This document shows, in pieces, positions 7,217 to 14,335 of a stretch of 20,895 bases of DNA (its first letter is position 1; each line of letters opens with the position of its first letter). Below the pieces are notes generated by a model that searched no databases, was not told the origin of the DNA, and saw only the letters and a program-made list of their open reading frames with translations. Location: NCBI GenBank assembly GCA_036939975.1, contig JALLPB010000621.1, positions 1 to 20,895 of the forward strand. The letters run 5' to 3'. The translations under genes were made by a program, and so were the position numbers. Source of the stretch: Cyclostephanos tholiformis. Taxonomy: Eukaryota; Bacillariophyta; Thalassiosirophyceae; Thalassiosirales; Thalassiosiraceae.

Positions 7217-10200
7217 ATGGACCCCGTCGAACATGACGAGGCGGCCGACGGCGTGGTTGATGCCCATTCCCTCCCCCGTTCTCGCGGGGGCACCGTGCCC
7301 TCCGCCGCTTCCTTCGGAGGCGCCCCTAGCGTCGCCCGCTCCAACAACAATGCTTCCCTGGGCGTCGCCTCCGGCGTCGCACGCTCCGCTCGTTCTACCA
7401 GCGAGGCTCCTCACGGCGATGCTGATGGCATCGTACGTCCAAGCAATGACAATCCTCCCTCCTCCGTCATCCTTTGCATCTCTCCTGCCGACGCCGGTGC
7501 TCAACCTGGCTACATCTATCTGGCGTCCACGGAATTAGCCGACGAACAAGCCATCCGGGCCTACTTTGACAGCGCCGGTCGGGAGGTCACCACTCTTCCC
7601 TGCCCCGACTTCGACGGTTTCCTTGTCGCCAACTCCCTACGCACTCGAAACGTGTCCTTCTTAGGGGATTTGCCGCCATATATACTTCGCATGGGCCGCG
7701 ATATCGTCGCCGACAACGCCTACTCCGATGATGCCCGCCCCGACCTCTCTTGGCTGCCTCGTGCACCTTCTACCATGTCGACGGCGTCGTCCGCTACCCT
7801 TGTCTCAGGGGGGCCCCGCCGCCCTGCCTCTCGTCCCCCTCAAGTAACGCCTTCTCGTCCTCCCAACGTGACGACGCGCGGCGTCCCGATGCGCGGTAGG
7901 CCAAGTCCCTCATCAGCTCGCCCTGACCCTGAGGGCGTCGATCCCCCTCCATTCTTCTCTATGGGGGGCTCAAGCCGGTCGAGCGCCCTCTCACCCCTCA
8001 CCTCAAGTGCCTTTCTGTCCGTCAAAGGGGCTCCCCCTCATCGGGGTTACATCCCCACCCAGCCTTCCTCGTCCTCCTCCACTCAACTCAGATCCCCCGA
8101 CGACTCCACCTGGGTTGGATCCTCAACTGCTCCCTCATCCGCAAGCTCGTCGGGGTCTCCTCCCTCCTATGTTAGCGTCGTCCCACCCGCTCCGGCCACC
8201 ACCCTAACGGTCATCAAGGACAAACCATCGGACATGGGTATCAAAGATATTACGGATAAAGATTCCTGGACCGAGGCCAAGAAAATTATCGATGCTCGTC
8301 TTCGCCGGGCGCCCTACTGGCCCGGTGAATCAAAGGAGCTCATCACGACGGACGCCAACGCCGCCGCGAGCGTTTGGTGGGAAGAAGTTATCGCTTTCTA
8401 CTGCAAGCCCCCTGTGTCAGATCTCTTCGTCGAGGAGCATCGATTTGATGGGAAGGGTTTTGAAATGATCGCCCACATCGACCAACACTTCAACCCCTCT
8501 GGTGCCGTCGACTCCCTGGCGTATATCTTTGATCTCATTGACATCAAGCAGCTCGAACAAGAGTCAGTCGTCACTTTGAAAGCCCGCTTCTCTAAAGCAT
8601 TCAGTGCTCTCAAAATGGGGGGCATCGGCATCGCCTCCGCGCTCCAAGTTGGATTCATGCTTCGAGCCCTCCTCCCCAAGTACCATCCCGTGGTTCAGGA
8701 GTTCCGTCTTGGCCGTCACGCCCTCTCTGACGCATCCCTCCAGACGGTTGTCGAACAATGTACCAACTATGACAAGGACCCTTGGAAGGGCCCAGTCGGT
8801 AAAGATGGCAAACCTCCCAAAGGCGTTCCTTCGGCCAACGCTGCGGGCGCCGATGCCGGTGATCCCTACGAAGCCCTCGGCGCCAAATCCTTTAATCATC
8901 ACTACAACCGCTGGAAGAAAGCCCTCCGCTCGGAGAAGGGCTCCTGCATGGTATGTTTCGGAACGGCACGCAACCCCGACCATTCCTCTTGCGACTGCCC
9001 TATCTTACGCAATCTCGGGTTCACCCTTGGGAAACGGTCCGGTCCTGCTCCCGCCGGGCGCGACGCGGCATCTCGGGTGGCTACGGACGCTGGGGCTTCG
9101 GCTGGCCCTGCGCCTGCTCCCGCCCCTCTTGCCGCCTCTGGTGACACTCCACCTGGCCCCGCGACGTCCCCTCCGGGGGCCTTCAGTGCTTCGTCTGAAC
9201 TGGTGGCGTATGATTCGGGGGACGAGTTCGATTATGAAGGCAAAGCTGATGGGGTCATGTATGGGGTCGACCGTAAATCTAATGCCAGTTCTCTCTACTC
9301 CGCCCCGTCATGCTGTAACGTTACCCTCGAACCTTCCTCCGACCCTGCCACCGTCTCCCCTCCGGCTTCTCCCGCCCCCACTCACACCATTCACATCGGG
9401 GATCCTCCGCCATCCATGGGGGGTCACACTGCCTCGTCCGCTTCTGGTGTACACACGCGTCCCAGCACGCACCCATCCTTGGATCCAAAGGGCGTGAACA
9501 CGGTCTATCTTCCCAAGACGGTTCTCGCTCTCCTCAAGAATCCGCCGGCGCCCACGTCACTCCGCTCGCGTGCGCCTGTCTCGACGACATCCCTACTAGT
9601 CGCTGACACAGGCGCCACCGACCACATGCTTCCGGACAAGTCCGCATTCATCTCTTACTATCCTGTCTCGGGCAGGCGCGTCAGAATGGGTAACAACTCG
9701 TTCGCCCCCATCCTTGGCCACGGCACGGCGGTCATATCCCTCAACGGTAAGAAGATTCTCATTCGAGATTGCCTCCACGTCCCGGACCTACGCAACCCCC
9801 TATACAGCCTTCGCGCCCATCAGCGTCAGAGGGGATGTGGATTCATTGGCATGCATGGTCTCGGCATGCATGTTTTCTTCCCTACCTTTATCTTGGAAGT
9901 CGACACCGCCACCGACTGCCACCTTCACTACACCCCGATTGGACGCGCATGCTGTCTACCCGACCTCGATTACGTCCAACCCAAATTCCTGGCAGTTAAG
10001 CCCTCCGCGGCGTCGGCATCCGAGACCACTCCTGCTCCAGCCACAATTGAACCGGATGACGACGATCAAGATATCCCAGCTCCGACCTTCGCGTCTCACT
10101 GGCCCAAGCGCCCTCCTTCCCCACCTCCCACCCAACCGCCTCTTGACCTCGCTCGTCTCCCCCTGTCCACCTTCACCACTAATCTCAAAGACCTGGACAG

Positions 10201-13200
10201 GAGCGCGCTGATCCGACGGCTATATTCGTTGGAAGTTGGCAATCCACAGTCGACTGCTTCCACACCTCCTCCCACGCACTCTACGACGCCACTCGAATGC
10301 ATGGATCACGAAGACATCATCGCACAACTACACCACCCTGGTACAACACCCCCGCCCGTCCGCCCCTGCGACACCCCCAATCCATCCGACACTAAATCAA
10401 CTTGGACGGCGGAAGAACTCCATCGCATCACAGGATGCCGCCGCTTCCGCAACTACAAACATCTCATACATTCCTCTAAAGATGGGGTGTTCGTTGATAA
10501 CGGTGAATTTCCCGCTTCTATCGGTGCCTTCGCTACCATTCCCAAAGCTGCACGTGGTAAACCCATCGATCGGACACCGTACAAATATCTCGACGTTGTC
10601 CATGTTGATATCGCCTTTGGCGACTGTATGTCGGTTGGAGGTTACAAATATGCTCTGCTTTTCGTCGATCGCGCCACACGCTTCAACTGGTGCCTTGGCC
10701 TCAAATCCCTCCAGCACGACGACATCCTTGATGCCTTCTTGGCCTTCCGCACGGAGGCTGGCAACCTTGCCCGTCAATTTCGATGTGACTGCGACGAGAA
10801 ACTGTTTGGCAGCCACGTCCGGTCCTTCCTCCATCTTGAGTCCTCGTCCATCGTCGCTAGCCCTGCCGGTCGTCAATCTGCGAATGGCCTCGTTGAGTCC
10901 CACTGGAAAATCATGGTGCACATGTCTCGTGCCTACCTTACGGAAAAACAGATGCCCCGCTCCTTCTGGTATTACGCGGTGAAACATTCTGCTAGAATGA
11001 TGAACATGATCCCCGGTCGATACAAGGGTAAGCTCGCCTCTCCATTCATGCTCGCCCATGGTGTGCGCCCGGATCAAAGAACTTGGCTTCCTATATTCTC
11101 GTTGTGCTACTTCCACCACGAGAAAGACAGCGATGCCCAACGTTCCAAGACCCAAGCCCATACAATGGACGGCATCATCATTGGGCGTTCCCCCACCTCT
11201 AACGCCATTCTGGTCTATAACCCGAGAAACCAAAAGTACTATGAACCGGACAGCTATAAAATTGATCCTTATCGGTTACCATCCTCAGTTTATCCTACAA
11301 TCGTCTATGACGGCGGCCTCTTCGTCTCTTTGCATCGCGGCGATACCCCTGCCATTAGTGAACCTTACCCCCCGGGAACTCGGATCGAAGAACCAAGGTC
11401 CAGCAACGACACCATCCAACGCTCCGGCACCGTAATGGACATTCCCATTGATCCGACTCAATCACCACAGTACCTTGTTCTATTTGATGACGGTACCACC
11501 AAATCCATCTCAGCACGGGATATGCCATCGTTCATCCCCAAACCCCGCGAATCTGTCTCTGATTCCTCGCACCTCCTCCCTCCCTTCCTCCGCCTCAATT
11601 CTAAAATCACCTTCGATCACAAAGGCCAATACCACAAAGGGTATCTCACCAAATCGCCGGACGGTCCATACTGCTTCAGTTACAAATCCCATGTTAACAA
11701 GAAACATCCCGACTGGAGTGTTCCTCTCCCTAATCTTCCAACCACATGGCACGAGCTGTGCGCGGAGGGCATCCTCTATCCTGGTCACAATACCAGTAGC
11801 CTCATTCGGAACACCTCCGCCAACTTCGTTAGCGCCGCCAACCTTCTCCGTGAATGCCCACGGTCCCTCCTCACAGCTCTTGCTCCGACACACCCAGACA
11901 GAGAAACCTGGCTGCGAAGTTTCCAAGAAGAAAAGAATGGCATTAAATCTCAGGACACTTATGACGTCATCGATCTCGCCCAATATCGCGCTCTCCGGGC
12001 GAAGGGCGCACCACGGGCTATTCCCACCATGTGTGTCCTGACTCTCAAGCCAGATGAAATGCTACGCCCTCACCGAGCAAAGGCGCGGATCGTCGTTCTG
12101 GGCAACCATGAAGACCGCGTCTGGGCGAAATCCGACAAGTACGCACCCGTTCTCCGCCCCGACACCCTCCGCCTACTCACCAGTATGGCCGTCGAACGCC
12201 GGCGTACCCTCAAACAGGGCGATTGCAAAAACGCCTTTTGCCAAGGTATATTACCTCCTGACGAGGTCACCATCGTTAAACCACCCATCGGTGATCCAGA
12301 TGCAAAGGAAGGCGAATATTGGCTACTGAAACGGACCCTCTACGGCCTGCGCCGCAGCCCTAAACATTGGTATGACAAAATCAGGCAAATTTTCCACAAG
12401 CTCGGACTCCAACAGAACGCATACGACCCCTGTCTCTTCACCGGTCACATCGTCGACCCCTCCAATCCAGATGACTCTCCATCCTCTTCCCCCCTCTCCC
12501 TCGGCCTTTACGTTGATGATTTTGTTTTCTTCTCGGAAGACCCCGCTGTGGAAGCCAAATTTCAACGCCTCCTCCAAGCTGAAGCTACTGTGGATTTCAT
12601 GGGTACGGTTGAATGGTTCTTGGGGACACACTTCCAGTGGATGGTCACACCGGATCTCGTCCAAGTCCATCTCAGCCAGACCGGTTTTGCTTCTCATCTC
12701 GTCGAATCCCACAACGTTCATCTTCGGAATATTACACACGACGCCACTCCTTATCGCTCCGGCCTGCCCATCGACGCCTGTCCCGAATCTGACGAAGATG
12801 AAACCTCCCAACCATTCCTCGACCGGCGGAAGAAGTATCAAAGCATTATTGGGTCAATCGGTTGGCTCGCCCAGAGCACACGCCCCGACCTCGCCCCCTC
12901 TCATTCTTTCCTTTCGGCATACAGCAATAAACCGTCTCGTAGCCATTTCAATGCGGCCCTCTACGTTCTCCAATACATCCACTCTACCATTGACTACGGT
13001 TTTGCCTTCACGTCGGCTGAGAAAGCTCCAATTCACACATACATGACCTTTCCTCACTCCTCCGACACGGAAGCATATACAGACGCCCTCCCGCCACGCA
13101 CCGACCAACATCATCGCCTCTCCACCTACAGCGACGCATGCTGGGGCTCGCAGATCGGCAATGCCATACGTGAAGGCCTGCAACTTCCTCTCTTCAAATT

Positions 13201-13873
13201 CCGCAGCATGAGCGGCGCCATCATATTCCGCTCGGGCGGCCCCATCACTTGGAAGACTGACCGTCAAGAACGCACGTCTCTCAGTTCCTGCGAGGCTGAA
13301 ATTCGCGCCACCAACATGGGCTCGCGTCTCACTGTCAACGTTCGCAATATGATCCTTCACCTTGCCTCCACAGGTTACCCAATCACCGATGCTCAACAGC
13401 CTACCCCGTTATACAATGACAACGAAGCTTGTGTCAAGTGGTGCCACAATCTCACCACCAAAGGTAACCGTCATATCGAACATCGCGAAAACGCGACTCG
13501 CGAGTGGGTGGAAGACGGAACCATCTCCGTCTCCCACGTCAGCGGCAAGTGCAATCCGTCCGATATTTTTACCAAGGAAATGCGCGACGGCGCAAATTTC
13601 CGACGTATTCGCGACTCCTTCATGTCTCGAGCGTCGACCTTTTTAAAGGGGATCTATAATACTCTGCATCCTCTCTTCACTCAACCTCTTGCGCCTCGTC
13701 CTCACGTTGCCGCCCAAGCGGCCCACTTCGTTCCGCCTCCTCAGCCGGGCCTCCTCGAGGTTCTTCTTTCACATCGGTCGTTCTGCACATCATCTACTAT
13801 CTCCTGCCTTTCTTCTGCCGGCCGTTATATTCTATCGCGTGCCACTCAATATCTTTCAAGCAGGATCGTATGA
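7217..13873 (+). CDS. gag-pol: Gag-Pol polyprotein, copia type, full length (2218 aa)
   Basis: One open frame runs from ATG 7217 to TGA 13871-13873. This ATG follows the CAA leader and matches the start in copy C. Domains by residue are: conserved N-terminal domain 84-165; Pro/Ser-rich spacer to about 330; Gag core from 333 (IKDKPSDMG, PYWPGESKEL, WWEEVIAFYC); zinc-knuckle-like C577, C580, H589, C592; acidic motif at 665; aspartic protease D797-T-G-A; integrase catalytic D1131, D1191 and E1227 (D,D35E); two putative SH3-like modules at 1400-1445 and 1460-1510; RT D1669 and YVDD 1765-1768; RNase H D1973, E2028, D2068 and D2116. A tail of about 80 residues follows. It makes the capsid-like particle, matures its own proteins, and copies and integrates the element. 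The HHCC finger of integrase is not canonical (HX4C at H1069). No frameshift or stop separates gag from pol, as is common in copia. Confidence 0.95.
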   Translation: MDPVEHDEAADGVVDAHSLPRSRGGTVPSAASFGGAPSVARSNNNASLGVASGVARSARSTSEAPHGDADGIVRPSNDNPPSSVILCISPADAGAQPGYIYLASTELADEQAIRAYFDSAGREVTTLPCPDFDGFLVANSLRTRNVSFLGDLPPYILRMGRDIVADNAYSDDARPDLSWLPRAPSTMSTASSATLVSGGPRRPASRPPQVTPSRPPNVTTRGVPMRGRPSPSSARPDPEGVDPPPFFSMGGSSRSSALSPLTSSAFLSVKGAPPHRGYIPTQPSSSSSTQLRSPDDSTWVGSSTAPSSASSSGSPPSYVSVVPPAPATTLTVIKDKPSDMGIKDITDKDSWTEAKKIIDARLRRAPYWPGESKELITTDANAAASVWWEEVIAFYCKPPVSDLFVEEHRFDGKGFEMIAHIDQHFNPSGAVDSLAYIFDLIDIKQLEQESVVTLKARFSKAFSALKMGGIGIASALQVGFMLRALLPKYHPVVQEFRLGRHALSDASLQTVVEQCTNYDKDPWKGPVGKDGKPPKGVPSANAAGADAGDPYEALGAKSFNHHYNRWKKALRSEKGSCMVCFGTARNPDHSSCDCPILRNLGFTLGKRSGPAPAGRDAASRVATDAGASAGPAPAPAPLAASGDTPPGPATSPPGAFSASSELVAYDSGDEFDYEGKADGVMYGVDRKSNASSLYSAPSCCNVTLEPSSDPATVSPPASPAPTHTIHIGDPPPSMGGHTASSASGVHTRPSTHPSLDPKGVNTVYLPKTVLALLKNPPAPTSLRSRAPVSTTSLLVADTGATDHMLPDKSAFISYYPVSGRRVRMGNNSFAPILGHGTAVISLNGKKILIRDCLHVPDLRNPLYSLRAHQRQRGCGFIGMHGLGMHVFFPTFILEVDTATDCHLHYTPIGRACCLPDLDYVQPKFLAVKPSAASASETTPAPATIEPDDDDQDIPAPTFASHWPKRPPSPPPTQPPLDLARLPLSTFTTNLKDLDRSALIRRLYSLEVGNPQSTASTPPPTHSTTPLECMDHEDIIAQLHHPGTTPPPVRPCDTPNPSDTKSTWTAEELHRITGCRRFRNYKHLIHSSKDGVFVDNGEFPASIGAFATIPKAARGKPIDRTPYKYLDVVHVDIAFGDCMSVGGYKYALLFVDRATRFNWCLGLKSLQHDDILDAFLAFRTEAGNLARQFRCDCDEKLFGSHVRSFLHLESSSIVASPAGRQSANGLVESHWKIMVHMSRAYLTEKQMPRSFWYYAVKHSARMMNMIPGRYKGKLASPFMLAHGVRPDQRTWLPIFSLCYFHHEKDSDAQRSKTQAHTMDGIIIGRSPTSNAILVYNPRNQKYYEPDSYKIDPYRLPSSVYPTIVYDGGLFVSLHRGDTPAISEPYPPGTRIEEPRSSNDTIQRSGTVMDIPIDPTQSPQYLVLFDDGTTKSISARDMPSFIPKPRESVSDSSHLLPPFLRLNSKITFDHKGQYHKGYLTKSPDGPYCFSYKSHVNKKHPDWSVPLPNLPTTWHELCAEGILYPGHNTSSLIRNTSANFVSAANLLRECPRSLLTALAPTHPDRETWLRSFQEEKNGIKSQDTYDVIDLAQYRALRAKGAPRAIPTMCVLTLKPDEMLRPHRAKARIVVLGNHEDRVWAKSDKYAPVLRPDTLRLLTSMAVERRRTLKQGDCKNAFCQGILPPDEVTIVKPPIGDPDAKEGEYWLLKRTLYGLRRSPKHWYDKIRQIFHKLGLQQNAYDPCLFTGHIVDPSNPDDSPSSSPLSLGLYVDDFVFFSEDPAVEAKFQRLLQAEATVDFMGTVEWFLGTHFQWMVTPDLVQVHLSQTGFASHLVESHNVHLRNITHDATPYRSGLPIDACPESDEDETSQPFLDRRKKYQSIIGSIGWLAQSTRPDLAPSHSFLSAYSNKPSRSHFNAALYVLQYIHSTIDYGFAFTSAEKAPIHTYMTFPHSSDTEAYTDALPPRTDQHHRLSTYSDACWGSQIGNAIREGLQLPLFKFRSMSGAIIFRSGGPITWKTDRQERTSLSSCEAEIRATNMGSRLTVNVRNMILHLASTGYPITDAQQPTPLYNDNEACVKWCHNLTTKGNRHIEHRENATREWVEDGTISVSHVSGKCNPSDIFTKEMRDGANFRRIRDSFMSRASTFLKGIYNTLHPLFTQPLAPRPHVAAQAAHFVPPPQPGLLEVLLSHRSFCTSSTISCLSSAGRYILSRATQYLSSRIV
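11055..11091 (+). other. 37-nt ultraconserved block inside integrase coding region (copy B)
   Basis: This is identical to 3860-3896 (copy A) and 18000-18036 (copy C). Between B and C the near-identity extends to about 11160, with only three differences in roughly 107 bases, well below the divergence on either side. Copy A diverges again directly after the 37 bases. The three-way block and the longer two-way patch may therefore have different causes. Confidence 0.6.
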
Positions 13874-13879
13874 GCGATC

Positions 13880-13889
13880 ATATGGGGGG
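13880..13889 (+). promoter_or_regulatory. Polypurine tract of copy B
   Basis: ATATGGGGGG lies 6 nt after the gag-pol stop and directly before the TGTTA start of the next LTR. Sequence and context are identical to those of copies A and C. It is the expected primer for plus-strand synthesis. Confidence 0.78.
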
Positions 13890-14118
13890 TGTTATTATGA
13901 TACTCCTACCAGTTATCGCTTACTTACCTTTAGCTACCTAAAACTAAGAGCTCACTTACCTCTCACCTGCAAGTCATGAGCCTTTCCATGAGTTCGGAAG
14001 ATCGTCCCTAGGCCGATTGTTCCTGCACTCCCTTCCTCTCGCAGGGGTCCCCCGTCGCTCCCCAGCGCCTTCCACCCCTCCCCTCGCTCTTAGTAACGCT
14101 TCGCCCTTCTGCGTCCCA
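13890..14118 (+). repeat. LTR shared by copies B and C (229 bp)
   Basis: It starts TGTTATTATGATACTCC and ends GTCCCA, so its termini are TG...CA. It has a single copy of the 106-bp unit found twice in the A/B LTR. The most conserved part, about 13946-14033, includes CACCTGCAAGTCATGAGC and the stem-loop at 13996-14023. It serves as 3' LTR of copy B and 5' LTR of copy C at once, with no second LTR or target duplication between them. No gene is seen in it. Promoter and polyadenylation signals should lie here but I cannot point to them. Confidence 0.85.
13996..14023 (+). other. Predicted stem-loop in conserved LTR block (B/C LTR)
   Basis: It forms the same pairing as 6858-6885: GGAAGATCG with CGATTGTTCC around the loop TCCCTAGGC. 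The loop differs by one base from the A/B copy and the stem is unchanged. It is supported only by base pairing and by conservation. Confidence 0.4.
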
Positions 14119-14133
14119 GGCATGAAATTGATC
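14119..14133 (+). other. Putative primer-binding site, copy C
   Basis: GGCATGAAATTGA follows the CA end of the LTR and differs from the copy B site at few positions. It also contains the ATG of the small ORF. The reverse complement again holds CAT in an anticodon-like context, although the base next to it has changed (GGC against GGT). The identity of the primer tRNA is not established. Confidence 0.35.
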
Positions 14134-14285
14134 TTCGAAATTAAAACAGAGCCTGTGACCCAAGCAACCAATCAACCTCTCTGGCGTCGATCGCAACCCA
14201 CGAGCAACACACTACTGTCAGCATCTTCTGCTCGGTGGTTCTCGTCGTCATCGTCTACATCTCGCTTCGCCTGGCCCCTCGCTAG
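14122..14285 (+). pseudogene. Small membrane-protein ORF, copy C, broken by deletion
   Basis: The ATG, the first 16 codons (to KTEPVTQAT) and the stop context LRLAPR-TAG are all recognisable against copy B. The segment is 25 bp shorter, because most of the first hydrophobic segment is lost after the QAT codons. This throws the start frame out of register with the rest. The second hydrophobic segment (VSIFCSVV...) survives in its own frame. The start frame instead runs on toward gag. It is a non-functional version of the ORF at 6979-7167. Confidence 0.7.
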
Positions 14286-14335
14286 ACGTTGTCTGACGAT
14301 TCACTCTCAAAAAAAAAAAAACAACAACCAACAAC
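14286..14335 (+). promoter_or_regulatory. A13 tract plus CAA-rich leader before gag-pol (copy C)
   Basis: Thirteen A (14309-14321) are followed by CAACAACCAACAAC and the ATG at 14336. It is the homologue of 7168-7216. Length and spacing of the A run differ, but the A-run then CAA-run order is kept, as is the direct contact with the start codon. Confidence 0.5.

Larger units (their letters stand above)
6640..14118 (+). mobile_element. Copia-type LTR retrotransposon, copy B (apparently intact)
   Basis: This element runs from the A/B LTR to the B/C LTR. It contains a small membrane-protein ORF, an A-tract/CAA leader, one uninterrupted 2218-codon gag-pol and a polypurine tract. The order protease-integrase-RT-RNase H places it in Ty1/copia rather than Ty3/gypsy. 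All catalytic residues I could check are present. It is much longer in coding length than a typical copia polyprotein (about 1300-1450 aa), owing to a long N-terminal Gag extension and Pro/Ser-rich linkers. Because its LTRs are shared with neighbours, insertion age from LTR divergence cannot be read in the usual way. Confidence 0.93.

Noticed and set aside
10397..11233. Long antisense ORF over integrase, with counterparts at 3232-4041 and 17363-18106 on the minus strand
   Set aside because: It recurs in the same place only because the sense protein is conserved and GC-rich codons leave the antisense frame open. Starts differ between copies and no known domain is recognisable.
13870..13940. 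Short ORF starting ATGAGCGATCATATG, overlapping the gag-pol stop and entering the LTR
   Set aside because: It is about 20 codons, its 3' part differs between copies, and its conservation is explained by the polypurine tract and LTR end.
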